Shown here piece after piece: positions 54,783 through 63,654 of a DNA stretch of 64,000 bases. The translations under genes were made by a program, and so were the position numbers. The notes beneath the pieces are model-generated. The model was not told where the DNA came from. It searched no databases and was given only the letters and a program-made list of their open reading frames with translations. This stretch comes from Defluviitaleaceae bacterium (lineage in GTDB: Bacteria > Bacillota > Clostridia > Lachnospirales > UBA5962), in assembly GCA_009779915.1 (NCBI GenBank), contig WRBA01000004.1, forward strand, positions 1 to 64,000, written 5' to 3'. Within the stretch, counting starts at the first letter, position 1. Every line of letters begins with the position of its first letter.

Positions 54783-55679
54783 ATGAGTGAAAAAACTGCT
54801 GCAGCACCGGCTGCACCAAGTCAATTCAAAAAAACCAATCAATGGTTTGATGTTTGGCGCAGACTTAAGCAAAGTAAAACTGCTGTTATAGGTCTTGTAA
54901 TATTTGTACTGCTTTGTTTAATGGCCTTAACCGCACCTATATTTTTTAACTATGAACAAGATGTTATCAGAATTAATGTTCAAAACAGACTTCAGCCGCC
55001 TTCGGCTGAGCATTGGATGGGTACTGATGATGTTGGTCGTGATGTGCTTGCAAGAGTAGTTTGGGGCTCTCGTGCCTCTCTCTCTATTGCTTTCTCAATT
55101 GTGGCATTCTCCCTTTTCGTTGGCGGTACTATTGGATCAACGGCTGGATATTTCGGAGGTGTCTACGATAATGTAGTAATGCGTATAATGGACATTTTCC
55201 AAGCCATACCCGGTATACTTCTTGCTATTACTATAGTTGCTGCATTAGGACCTAATACGGTCAATCTGGTTATCGCGCTGGTTGTATCCAGCTGTCCTGT
55301 TTTTGCAAGGGTTGTTCGCGGTCCTGTACTCACTATAAGAGAAGTTGAGTATGTTGAGGCTGCAAAAGCTATCGGCGCAAAATCAGGCACAATTATAACC
55401 AGCCACGTACTTCCTAACTGTTTAGCACCTATTATAGTTCAAGCTACTCTCTCTGTAGCAGGTATGATACTTTCTGTTGCGGCGTTGAGTTTCCTTGGTC
55501 TTGGTATTCAGCCGCCGGCACCTGAGTGGGGTGCTATGCTCTCAGGAGCTAGAACCTTTATTCGTGACCACAGTTATCTTGCCTTCTTCCCGGGGCTTGC
55601 TATAATGATAACAATACTGTCTCTAAACCTTCTTGGGGACGGGCTTAGAGATGCATTGGATCCAAGACTTAAGACTTGA
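54783..55679 (+). CDS. dppC: Peptide ABC transporter permease DppC
   Basis: A 298-aa second permease subunit. It has the N-terminal cytoplasmic segment with VWRRLKQSKTAVIGL, then HWMGTDDVGRDVLARVVWGSR, the DppC/OppC signature, and VEYVEAAKAIGAKSGTII as coupling helix. AGGAGGAAC precedes the ATG. It pairs with DppB copy 2, and possibly also with copy 1. Confidence 0.95.
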   Translation: MSEKTAAAPAAPSQFKKTNQWFDVWRRLKQSKTAVIGLVIFVLLCLMALTAPIFFNYEQDVIRINVQNRLQPPSAEHWMGTDDVGRDVLARVVWGSRASLSIAFSIVAFSLFVGGTIGSTAGYFGGVYDNVVMRIMDIFQAIPGILLAITIVAALGPNTVNLVIALVVSSCPVFARVVRGPVLTIREVEYVEAAKAIGAKSGTIITSHVLPNCLAPIIVQATLSVAGMILSVAALSFLGLGIQPPAPEWGAMLSGARTFIRDHSYLAFFPGLAIMITILSLNLLGDGLRDALDPRLKT

Positions 55680-55753
55680 TGCTTTATTTGCAAATATGTA
55701 TCGAACTATAAACCGACTATTTTATGTCGGGTAAGACAAGGAGTATGTTGTTA

Positions 55754-56770
55754 ATGAGCAATGTTTCTGATAATAGGAGGATGGCTTTAGAAATAGAGAA
55801 CCTCGTTGTTGAATATCGTACCCATGAAGGTACTGTTCATGCACTTAATGGCTTAGATTTATATATAGAAAAGGGTAAAACCCTTGGCTTAGTTGGAGAA
55901 ACTGGGGCCGGTAAAACCACCGCCGGCTTATCCGTACTCAGACTTGTGCCTGACCCTCCCGGAGTTATTGTAGATGGTGCAATTAAGCTTAACGGCGAAA
56001 CTATCTTCGATAAAACCGATAAAGAAATGGAAAGTATTCGCGGTAAAGCTGTTTCCATGATTTTCCAAGATCCTATGACAAGCTTAAACCCTGTTTTTAC
56101 AGTGGAAGACCAGATAGCGGAAGTTATTGAGCGCCACGAGCAGCTCACTAAGGAAGAATCTTATGTAAAAGCTCGTGAAATGCTTGAACTTGTTGGTATC
56201 CCCGGTACTCGCGGCGGTGAATATCCTCACCAATTCTCTGGCGGTATGAAACAGCGTGTTGTTATCGCTATAGCTCTTGCCTGTAGTCCAAGCGTTCTTA
56301 TAGCTGATGAGCCAACTACCGCTCTTGATGTTACAATCCAAGCGCAGGTTCTTGAGATGATGAAAGGACTTCGCGAAAAATATGATACTTCCATGCTTAT
56401 GATTACTCACGACCTTGGTATTGTGGCTGAAATTTGTGATTCTGTTTCAGTTATATATGCCGGCAGAGTTATTGAGCACGGAGATTTGGAAGATGTTTTC
56501 GACAATACAAGACATCCTTATACTGAGGGTTTGTTCAATTCGCTTCCTAACCTTCAAGACAGGCAATCCAGACTTAAGCCTATTCAAGGGCTTATGCCTG
56601 ACCCAAGAGATCTTCCTACAGGATGTCCATTCCATCCACGATGTGATTATGCGAAAGATATCTGTTCGAAAGAAAGACCTCCAAAAACATATAGAAACGA
56701 AAGACATTATGTTGAATGTCATCTTTATAACAGTGAAAACATAGTCGAAGGGAAGGTGATCAACCGATGA
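55754..56770 (+). CDS. dppD: Peptide ABC transporter ATPase DppD
   Basis: A 338-aa ATP-binding subunit. Walker A is GETGAGKTT, signature SGGMKQR, Walker [13 protein letters not shown], and the C-terminal cysteine-bearing oligopeptide-type extension has [18 protein letters not shown] 55754 has AAGGAG ten bases upstream; ATG 55724 and 55745 are upstream alternatives without good binding sites. It overlaps dppF by 4 bp. Confidence 0.94.
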   Translation: MSNVSDNRRMALEIENLVVEYRTHEGTVHALNGLDLYIEKGKTLGLVGETGAGKTTAGLSVLRLVPDPPGVIVDGAIKLNGETIFDKTDKEMESIRGKAVSMIFQDPMTSLNPVFTVEDQIAEVIERHEQLTKEESYVKAREMLELVGIPGTRGGEYPHQFSGGMKQRVVIAIALACSPSVLIADEPTTALDVTIQAQVLEMMKGLREKYDTSMLMITHDLGIVAEICDSVSVIYAGRVIEHGDLEDVFDNTRHPYTEGLFNSLPNLQDRQSRLKPIQGLMPDPRDLPTGCPFHPRCDYAKDICSKERPPKTYRNERHYVECHLYNSENIVEGKVINR

Positions 56771-57750
56771 GCGAAACTAATACTAATGCCCCGTTATTAG
56801 AGGTAAAAGGTTTAAAGAAATATTTCAAAACAAGGCGTGGTATGCTTCATGCTGTTGATGATGTTTCCTTCAAAATTGAACGTGGTAAAACATTGGGTAT
56901 AGTTGGTGAATCCGGTTGTGGCAAATCAACCTTAGGTCGTGCTATACTTAGGCTTTTAGAGCCAAATGGCGGTCAAGTACTTTTCGAGGGGCAAGATGTT
57001 GCTAATCTCAATGCCGAGCAAATGCGCCTTAAACGCAGAGATATGCAAATAATCTTCCAAGATCCATTTTCGTCCCTTAACCCTCGTAAAACCATTGCCC
57101 AAACTATTGGCGAGCCTTTAAAACTTAACAAAATCATCACAGATAAAAACAAGCGTATGGAGAGAGTGCTTGAGCTTATGAGCATCGTTGGTCTTGCTGA
57201 GCGTCTTGTTAACACTTATCCTCATGAACTTGATGGTGGAAGGCGTCAGCGTATAGGTGTTGCACGCGCTCTTGCCCTTAATCCAAAGTTTATCGTTTGC
57301 GATGAGCCTGTTTCAGCACTTGACGTTTCTATTCAGGCACAGGTGCTTAACCTTATGAAAGAGCTTCAGTCATCTTTAGGTCTTACTTATATGTTCATAA
57401 CTCACGACTTGTCTGTTGTTAATCACTTTTCGGACGATATCGGCGTTATGTACCTTGGTAGAATGATAGAAAAAGCACCTGCGGAAGAGTTGTTTGCAAA
57501 TCCAATTCATCCATATACTAAAGCTCTTCTGTCAGCTATTCCGATTCCTGATATTCATTATAAAATGGAACGTATACTTCTTAGGGGTGAGGTTTCTTCT
57601 CCAATCGAGCCGCCTAATATGTGCCGTTTTGCGCCTCGTTGCAACGATTGTATGGAAAAATGCAGAACTTCTGAGCCAGCATTGGTTGAAGTATCTCCCG
57701 GTCATTTTGTTTCTTGCTTCTTGGCAAGTGATGAGGTTATGCCTGTATAG
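56767..57750 (+). CDS. dppF: Peptide ABC transporter ATPase DppF
   Basis: A 327-aa ATP-binding subunit. Walker A is GESGCGKST and Walker [13 protein letters not shown]. The signature reads LDGGRRQR instead of LSGGQRQR, a variant recalled from other clostridial DppF proteins. The C-terminal oligopeptide extension has [15 protein letters not shown]. It is coupled to dppD through ATGA and ends the operon at a strong terminator. Confidence 0.94.
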   Translation: MSETNTNAPLLEVKGLKKYFKTRRGMLHAVDDVSFKIERGKTLGIVGESGCGKSTLGRAILRLLEPNGGQVLFEGQDVANLNAEQMRLKRRDMQIIFQDPFSSLNPRKTIAQTIGEPLKLNKIITDKNKRMERVLELMSIVGLAERLVNTYPHELDGGRRQRIGVARALALNPKFIVCDEPVSALDVSIQAQVLNLMKELQSSLGLTYMFITHDLSVVNHFSDDIGVMYLGRMIEKAPAEELFANPIHPYTKALLSAIPIPDIHYKMERILLRGEVSSPIEPPNMCRFAPRCNDCMEKCRTSEPALVEVSPGHFVSCFLASDEVMPV

Positions 57751-57766
57751 TTTTGTAAGTTTTTAC

Positions 57767-57807
57767 AAATCCCTTGGTAGCTTTCTAGCTATCAAGGGAT
57801 TTTTTTA
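57767..57807 (+). terminator. Terminator of the dpp operon
   Basis: AAATCCCTTGGTAGC pairs with GCTA-TCAAGGGATTT around TTTCTA, followed by a T7 run. Confidence 0.92.
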
Positions 57808-58033
57808 TATTATTCACTTGAAACTTTCGAAAAAATTCGATAAAATCCAACAATATCCTTTTACAAATAGTTTTTTTTATGTATAATATATATTAGGACT
57901 GTGAATATGACTGCAAATTAGTAGCCTAGTCCCCTATGAATAGAACTAATTTTCTCGACAATTACAGCTTTTATTCATTAATAAAATTTTCTCAATATTC
58001 TTGATATATTTGACGATATATAAAGGAGACAAG

Positions 58034-59095
58034 ATGCGGGATATATTTGGTCTTGGCAAGTTTAAAATGATGGGTTCCGATATGGGTATTGACCTTGGCA
58101 CCGCTTCTATACTCGTTTACATAAAAGGTCAGGGAATTGTACTCCAGGAGCCTTCTGTAGTGGCTATTGAAAAAAGCTCTCATACTATAGTAGCCGTCGG
58201 AGAGGACGCACGCCGTATGCTCGGGCGTACCCCTGGAAATATTGTTGCTGTGCGCCCTTTGAGGGAAGGTGTAATATCCGATTATGATATTACCGAGAAA
58301 ATGCTTAGAGCTTTTATAGAAAAATCTATCGGTAAACCTCTTTTCATAAAGCCACGTATTGCAGTTTGTGTACCTTCTGCCGTTACAGAGGTTGAACGCA
58401 GGGCAGTTGAAGATGCAACCATGCAGGCGGGGGCAAGGCAAGTATTTATTATTGAGGAACCTATATCAGCGGCAATTGGTGCCGGTATAGACATATCTCG
58501 TGCAAAAGGCTCTATGTTAGTGGATATCGGCGGCGGTACTACTGATGTTGCGGTTATCTCATTAGGGGGTGCTGTTATAAGCTCTTCCATAAAAGTTGCC
58601 GGCGATAATTTTGACGAAGCTATAATACGCTATATGAGGCGAAAGCATAATACCCTCATAGGCGAGAGATCCGCTGAAGATTTGAAGATTAACATAGGCA
58701 CAGTTTATGATCGTACTATCAAGGTAGCCATGGAAATAAGAGGCAGGAATTTAATTACAGGTCTCCCTAAAAATATTACGGTAACAAGTGACGAAATGCA
58801 GGAGGCACTTCACGAACCTGTTGAAACTATTATAAATGTTATCCATAACGTTCTTGAAAAAACACCACCGGAACTTGCTGCTGATATATCTGATAGAGGT
58901 ATTGTGCTAACAGGCGGCGGCAGTTTAATATATGGTCTTGATAAACTTTTAAAATCTCGTACAGGCATAAACGCAATTGTAGCTGATAATGCTATATCTT
59001 GTGTGGCAATAGGAACAGGTAAATATGTTGATTACATAACAAGTGACAAAGCTATGGAAAGTAAAAAAATGCGAAGGCAAATCATAAGGAGGTAG
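58034..59095 (+). CDS. mbl: MreB-like actin homolog Mbl
   Basis: A 353-aa actin-fold protein of the MreB family that guides cell-wall synthesis along the rod. Phosphate loops are MGIDLGTASILVYI and LVDIGGGTTDVAVISLGG; VPSAVTEVERRAV, EEPISAAIGAGI and LTGGGSLIYGLDKLL are typical. AAAGGAGAC selects ATG 58034. The order mbl, flhO, flhP matches Bacillus subtilis, which favours Mbl over MreB or MreBH. It stops three bases before flhO. Confidence 0.93.
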   Translation: MRDIFGLGKFKMMGSDMGIDLGTASILVYIKGQGIVLQEPSVVAIEKSSHTIVAVGEDARRMLGRTPGNIVAVRPLREGVISDYDITEKMLRAFIEKSIGKPLFIKPRIAVCVPSAVTEVERRAVEDATMQAGARQVFIIEEPISAAIGAGIDISRAKGSMLVDIGGGTTDVAVISLGGAVISSSIKVAGDNFDEAIIRYMRRKHNTLIGERSAEDLKINIGTVYDRTIKVAMEIRGRNLITGLPKNITVTSDEMQEALHEPVETIINVIHNVLEKTPPELAADISDRGIVLTGGGSLIYGLDKLLKSRTGINAIVADNAISCVAIGTGKYVDYITSDKAMESKKMRRQIIRR

Positions 59096-59098
59096 TCT

Positions 59099-59875
59099 AT
59101 GTTACGAGGTCTCTACACTTCCGCTACGGGAATGACCACTCAAATGAACCGCATGGACGTAATATCCAATAATATAGCTAATGTAAACACCACTGGCTTT
59201 AAAAGGGATCGTGTTATAACCCAGTCTTTTACCGATGAATTTATAAGGCGTGTAAACGACCCATCAATAAACGATCCTGTAAGGCTTCCTTTTAGAAACT
59301 CTGTACCTGTAGGCAGATATTCCCTTGGTACTTTTGTAGATGATTTGTCTACTGATTTTACTACAGGCTCTTTTAACACTACCGGAGGTACATTTGACCT
59401 TGCTATAAACGGTTCCGGATTTTTTGCCGTAAATTCCGGCGGGCAGGAACGCTATACAAGAGACGGTGCTTTTACCTTAAATCAAGACCGTATGCTGGTT
59501 ACTAAGGACGGTTTTTCTGTAACCGGAGCTGATGGAAATCCTATAATTATACCTGACGGTATGGTAAGTATTACCCCAGCCGGCGAAATTTTTGTAGATG
59601 GTGAACTTATAAATACAATAAGATTAATGGATTTTGAAAATCCAGCGATGCTTAGGAATCAAGGCGCAAATCTTTGGAATGCTCTGCCCGGTGCAAACCC
59701 TGTACCTTTTACCGGCAGTGTTGAGCAGGGTGTACTTGAGTTATCCAATGTAAATATAGTAAGAGAAATGGTTGAAATGATTGAAATATCCAGAGCTTAT
59801 GAGGCCAACCAGCGCATGATTACCGTTATTGATACTACAATGCAGCTTGCGGCTAACGATATAGGTAGAAAATAG
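59099..59875 (+). CDS. flhO: Flagellar hook-basal body protein FlhO (FlgF/FlgG family)
   Basis: A 258-aa rod-type protein. The N-terminal flagellar rod motif is LYTSATGMTTQMNRMDVISNNIANVNTTGFK; the C-terminus has LELSNVNIVREMVEMIEISRAYEANQRMI, the FlgBCFG-type D0 helix. AAGGAGGTAG lies in the end of mbl, so expression is coupled. It is exported by the flagellar type III system. Numbering as FlhO instead of FlgF rests on synteny. Confidence 0.9.
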   Translation: MLRGLYTSATGMTTQMNRMDVISNNIANVNTTGFKRDRVITQSFTDEFIRRVNDPSINDPVRLPFRNSVPVGRYSLGTFVDDLSTDFTTGSFNTTGGTFDLAINGSGFFAVNSGGQERYTRDGAFTLNQDRMLVTKDGFSVTGADGNPIIIPDGMVSITPAGEIFVDGELINTIRLMDFENPAMLRNQGANLWNALPGANPVPFTGSVEQGVLELSNVNIVREMVEMIEISRAYEANQRMITVIDTTMQLAANDIGRK

Positions 59876-59897
59876 ATAAACTAGGGGGAAAACCATT

Positions 59898-60725
59898 ATG
59901 ATGCGTTCTTTATGGACAGCTGCTTCAGGCATGAATAGTATGCAAATGAATATAGACACTATTGCTAATAATATTTCCAATGTAAATACTACCGCCTTTA
60001 AAAGAGAAAGATTGGAGTTTAAAAGTCTTCTCTACCAAACATTACAAAGGGCTGATTTAGACCCGGCTAACTTAGGTGGTCGCCCTGTTAATTTACAGGT
60101 TGGCTTGGGTGTTCGTCCGGCTGCTACTTCCAGACTTTTCACTCAAGGTAATTTGCTTCAAACTCAAAATAATTTGGATTTCGCTATTGAGGGACCCGGC
60201 TTATTTGCTGTTAGGATTTCTGAGGATGAAATACGCTACACCCGTGACGGGTCTTTCAAAATAAGTGTCGCCGAAGATGGTGAGCTTATGCTTGTTACAA
60301 GCCAAGGTTTCCCTGTTTTAAGTACAGAGGAAGAACCTATTATTTTCCCTGAGGCTGATGATTTTAGGTTAAACACTTTATCTGTTGACAGAGACGGTAA
60401 TTTTACATATATAGACTCTGAAGGGGAACTTCAAGAGCTGGATTTTCAGATTGCTATTGTACAATTTTCTAATGTGCAAGGTTTGGAAGCTGTAGGCGGC
60501 AATTTCTTTGCCGCAACCCCTGCCTCTGGTGAAGCTATTATGGAAGCCGACGGCGATACAGCCCAAAGAAGTAATTTGGTTCAAGGTTATCTTGAAGGCT
60601 CTAATGTTTCAGTAGCCGAGGAAATGATTAATATGATAACAACCCAAAGGGCTTTTGACTTAAATTCGAGAGTTATTCATGCCTCTGATGAAATGCTTCA
60701 AGGTGCTGCTAATCTTAGGAGATAG
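59898..60725 (+). CDS. flhP: Flagellar hook-basal body protein FlhP (FlgG-like)
   Basis: A 275-aa rod protein. The N-terminus MMRSLWTAASGMNSMQMNIDTIANNISNVNTTAFKRER and the C-terminus LEGSNVSVAEEMINMITTQRAFDLNSRVI are FlgG hallmarks. It is 22 bp after flhO with a TAGGGGGAAA ribosome binding site. It would make the distal rod with FlhO. Confidence 0.91.
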   Translation: MMRSLWTAASGMNSMQMNIDTIANNISNVNTTAFKRERLEFKSLLYQTLQRADLDPANLGGRPVNLQVGLGVRPAATSRLFTQGNLLQTQNNLDFAIEGPGLFAVRISEDEIRYTRDGSFKISVAEDGELMLVTSQGFPVLSTEEEPIIFPEADDFRLNTLSVDRDGNFTYIDSEGELQELDFQIAIVQFSNVQGLEAVGGNFFAATPASGEAIMEADGDTAQRSNLVQGYLEGSNVSVAEEMINMITTQRAFDLNSRVIHASDEMLQGAANLRR

Positions 60726-60762
60726 AGTTTTTTCACTTAATTATAATTAGGGGGAAACTATT

Positions 60763-61125
60763 ATGGATATTAATTTAGGCTCTATAGCAGGTTTAGGTAA
60801 TGCATCACTTTCCAGGCAGGCTGCTGAAATAGGCAGAGAAGATGCCCGTGCCAGCTCTTTCCAAGATGAACTTGAAAATGCTTTAGCTTCCGGCGAAAGC
60901 GCAAAGATGAAAGAAGCCGCAAGAGCATTCGAAGCCCATTTTATAAATATGATGTTTAAACAAATGCGCGCAACCATCCATCATTCAGGTGGTATATTTG
61001 AAAGAAGCCAAACGGAAAAACTGTTCCAGGAAATGTTAGACGAACAATTTGCCGAAATAGCAGCTAAGAACGACGGCTTTGGTCTTGCAAGAGAAATTTA
61101 TGAGCAATTGAGACGGAATGTTTAA
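60763..61125 (+). CDS. FlgJ-type rod-binding protein
   Basis: A 120-aa protein equal to the N-terminal rod-binding domain of FlgJ, without the muramidase domain. The motif AARAFEAHFINMMFKQMRATI and FQEMLDEQFAEIAAKNDGFGLAREIYEQL are characteristic. TAGGGGGAAA precedes the ATG, as for flhP, and the genes are 37 bp apart. It probably caps or chaperones the rod during assembly. Confidence 0.88.
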   Translation: MDINLGSIAGLGNASLSRQAAEIGREDARASSFQDELENALASGESAKMKEAARAFEAHFINMMFKQMRATIHHSGGIFERSQTEKLFQEMLDEQFAEIAAKNDGFGLAREIYEQLRRNV

Positions 61126-61316
61126 TGTTGAATGATAAAGCTTTATACAAAATAAAATTACATATATCTCTGATAAGAAGAGTTTTATCTACTGATTCAA
61201 TGCTTTTAAGGCATAAACTTGAGATAGTTCGCTATATTTTCTTTTCGCCCCACTTTAATTAGTATTAGTGGTTGACATTTATGTATCTGCTGTGATAGTG
61301 TTACTAAAACAATATA

Positions 61317-61434
61317 AATCTTCATCAAGAGTTGGCTGAGGGATTTGGTCCTATGACGCCACGGCAACCATCGCCTTTATTTAATGTGAAACGGTGCCAC
61401 TTCCAACAGGTATATACCTGATAGATGAATGAGA
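61317..61434 (+). ncRNA. S-box (SAM-I) riboswitch
   Basis: The S-box core is clear: TCATCAAGAG, GGCTGAGGGATTTGGTCCTATGA, CACGGCAACC, then ACGGTGCCACTTCCAACAG and the closing GATGAATGAGAT. TTCATC (61321-61326) pairs with GATGAA (61424-61429) as P1. It senses S-adenosylmethionine and turns off the downstream gene through the terminator at 61447-61478. The controlled gene is metK. Confidence 0.95.
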
Positions 61435-61446
61435 TAAAGTTTTCAA

Positions 61447-61478
61447 AAATCTCTTCGTCTGTGCGAAGAGATTTTTTT
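61447..61478 (+). terminator. Riboswitch terminator
   Basis: AAATCTCTTCG pairs with CGAAGAGATTT across TCTGTG, then T-run. GAGAT upstream (about 61431-61435) could pair with ATCTC as antiterminator. Confidence 0.9.
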
Positions 61479-61492
61479 GTGTTTATAGTGAG

Positions 61493-61618
61493 TTAACTTC
61501 AAAATGCTCACACGAAGCGTGAAGCATTTTGAAGTTAAGCGAACGGCTCGTTGAGCTGGGAAGGGATTGCAGAGCAATCCCCCTGCTTTAACTTGTAAAG
61601 TACTACAAGTTAAAGCAG
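61493..61618. repeat. Block of three palindromes between riboswitch and metK
   Basis: A 46-nt hairpin with a perfect 16-bp outer stem (61493-61508 with 61523-61538), then GGGATTGC/GCAATCCC (61563-61581), then a perfect 15-bp stem (61583-61597 with 61604-61618). It ends 24 bases before the metK ribosome binding site. The long hairpin is similar to the one in the SBP13 leader. Confidence 0.75.
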
Positions 61619-61656
61619 TATACATTGAAGATAACAAGAAAAAGGAGGGCTATAAA

Positions 61657-62832
61657 TTGAATAGAAAAATATTTACATCTGAGTCAGTAACAGAGGGGCA
61701 TCCCGATAAGATATGTGACCAAATATCCGACGCGGTACTCGACACTATACTTGCAAATGACTCTGAAGGGCGTGTAGCCTGTGAAGTTTTAGCTACTACG
61801 GGTCTTGTAATCGTTGCCGGTGAAATAACTACCGACTGTTATGCCGATATCGAATCCATTGCACGTAATACTATTAAGGAAATTGGTTATAACAAGGCAG
61901 AATATGGCTTTGACGGCAATTCCTGTGGTGTTATTGTTACACTGGATTCCCAAAGCCCTGATATTGCAATGGGTGTAAATCAGGCTCTTGAATCCAGAGG
62001 GCAAGTTGATGTTGATGATAAAGGCGCAGGGGATCAAGGGATAATTTTTGGCTATGCTATAAACGAAACCCCTGAATATATGCCTATGCCTATAGTTTTA
62101 AGTCACCAGATTACTAAAAAATTGTCAGAAGTGAGAAAAAACGGCACCCTCCCCTACCTGCGCCCTGACGGTAAATCTCAGGTTAGTGTTGAGTATATTG
62201 ATGATGTTCCGCATAGAGTGACTGCGGTTGTAGTAAGCAGCCAGCATTGTGAGGAAATTTCTCACGAACAAATTGAAAAAGATATAATCGAGAAAGTAAT
62301 TAAAACAGCAATACCCGCAAATCTTTTGGATAACGAAACAAAGTTTCTCATAAACCCAACCGGTCGCTTTGTTATAGGTGGTCCGAAAGGGGATTGCGGG
62401 CTTACGGGGCGTAAAATTATCGTAGATTCCTATGGTGGCTTTGGGCGCCATGGCGGCGGTGCTTTCTCCGGCAAAGATCCAACTAAAGTTGACCGCTCTG
62501 GTGCTTATATGGCGCGCTATGTAGCTAAAAATATAGTTGCCGCAGGACTTGCACATGAGTGTGAGATTGAAATAGCCTATGCTATAGGCGTTGCAAAACC
62601 TGTTTCCGTTTATGTCACTACAAGAGGCAGCGGCAAAATATCCGATTCGGAAATAGAGAAGCTTATATTAAAGCATTTTGACTTGCGTCCTTCGGCGATT
62701 ATAAGAAAATTAGGGCTTAGAAAACCAATTTATAAACAAACTGCCGCCTACGGGCATTTTGGCCGCAATGATTTAGACCTGCCTTGGGAGAAATTGGATA
62801 TGATGGATATACTTAAGGCTGAAATTTCGTAA
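61657..62832 (+). CDS. metK: S-adenosylmethionine synthetase
   Basis: A 391-aa enzyme that makes SAM from methionine and [26 protein letters not shown] is the N-terminal signature, [12 protein letters not shown] the central loop, and [26 protein letters not shown] the C-terminal motif. The start is TTG 61657 after AAAGGAGGG; the frame stays open through the palindromic block to 61567, but those 30 codons do not belong to the family. It is under the S-box riboswitch. Confidence 0.96.
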   Translation: MNRKIFTSESVTEGHPDKICDQISDAVLDTILANDSEGRVACEVLATTGLVIVAGEITTDCYADIESIARNTIKEIGYNKAEYGFDGNSCGVIVTLDSQSPDIAMGVNQALESRGQVDVDDKGAGDQGIIFGYAINETPEYMPMPIVLSHQITKKLSEVRKNGTLPYLRPDGKSQVSVEYIDDVPHRVTAVVVSSQHCEEISHEQIEKDIIEKVIKTAIPANLLDNETKFLINPTGRFVIGGPKGDCGLTGRKIIVDSYGGFGRHGGGAFSGKDPTKVDRSGAYMARYVAKNIVAAGLAHECEIEIAYAIGVAKPVSVYVTTRGSGKISDSEIEKLILKHFDLRPSAIIRKLGLRKPIYKQTAAYGHFGRNDLDLPWEKLDMMDILKAEIS

Positions 62833-62842
62833 TAGTATTTAT

Positions 62843-62875
62843 AAATACCCTGAGGGTCACCTTGGGGTATTTTTA
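62843..62875 (+). terminator. Terminator after metK
   Basis: AAATACCC pairs with GGGTATTT, followed by TTATTG. Confidence 0.75.
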
Positions 62876-62890
62876 TTGTATGCCTCTCTG

Positions 62891-62980
62891 TGCCTCGTAA
62901 TGAGGAGGCATGAGCCGCCATTAGGCGGGCGGCACTTTAGTGCCGATTCCAGCCTAATACCCTTTAGCATGTTAGCTGGA
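62891..62980. repeat. Palindrome cluster after metK
   Basis: Three or four short dyads follow in series: GCCTC/GAGGAGGC, GCCGCC/GGCGGGC, GGCAC-TTTA-GTGCC and TCCAGC/GCTGGA. The CTTTA loop recurs here. No gene between 62833 and 63066. Confidence 0.5.
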
Positions 62981-63066
62981 ACTCTCCCTTAGCGTCGACA
63001 CGCAATCTATACATATACTCTGATGTATGCTATACTTATATTCAAAAATATAAAGGTGTTAAACAT

Positions 63067-63555
63067 ATGTTTAGAAAAGCATTGGAATCAGATTTACCAA
63101 AAATAGTTGACATCTACAACCAAGCAATAATTGCACGCCATTGCACAGCAGATACTGTATTAGTTGATTTTGACAATAGACTTAATTGGTTTAACCAGCA
63201 TAACAATATAAAAACCCCTATTTTCGTATATGAAATAAGGGGAGAAGTTGTTGCGTATGGCTATATTTCACTCTACCGCTTTGGTCGAGCCGCTTTTGAA
63301 AAAGTAGGCGAGATAAGTTATTACATTGATTTCGTCCATCACAAACAAGGGATTGGCAATATGATGATGGAATATCTTATAAGCGAAGCACGGAAAATAG
63401 ACTATGCTCATTTAGTCGCAATTTTACTTGCCTGTAATGTTAAAAGCGTTGCATTGCTTGAAAAATATGGCTTTGCCTGCTGGGGCGTAATGCCTGATAT
63501 CGCTGATATAGATGGTGAGCATTTTTCCCATTTATACTATGGGCTAAAACTTTAG
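63067..63555 (+). CDS. GNAT acetyltransferase (phosphinothricin acetyltransferase-like)
   Basis: A 162-aa N-acetyltransferase of the PAT subgroup: FRKALESDLPKIVDIYNQAI at the start, ISYYIDFVHHKQGIGNMMMEYLISEA as acetyl-CoA loop and NVKSVALLEKYGF near the C-terminus. AAAGGTGTTAAAC precedes the ATG. The acceptor is unknown; relatives act on phosphinothricin or methionine derivatives. Confidence 0.85.
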   Translation: MFRKALESDLPKIVDIYNQAIIARHCTADTVLVDFDNRLNWFNQHNNIKTPIFVYEIRGEVVAYGYISLYRFGRAAFEKVGEISYYIDFVHHKQGIGNMMMEYLISEARKIDYAHLVAILLACNVKSVALLEKYGFACWGVMPDIADIDGEHFSHLYYGLKL

Positions 63556-63654
63556 CTTTTTTATCATGCAGCGCAAATAATCTTTTGGCGAGACTATCTC
63601 TGCAAACTCTGAATGTATCAATTTTGTATAGAAGCCACTATATTTATTTTGTTA

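Noticed and set aside
56767-57750. DppF as an inactive ATPase because of LDGGRRQR
   Set aside because: Walker A, Walker B and the H-loop are intact, and this signature variant is known from other clostridial DppF-type proteins.
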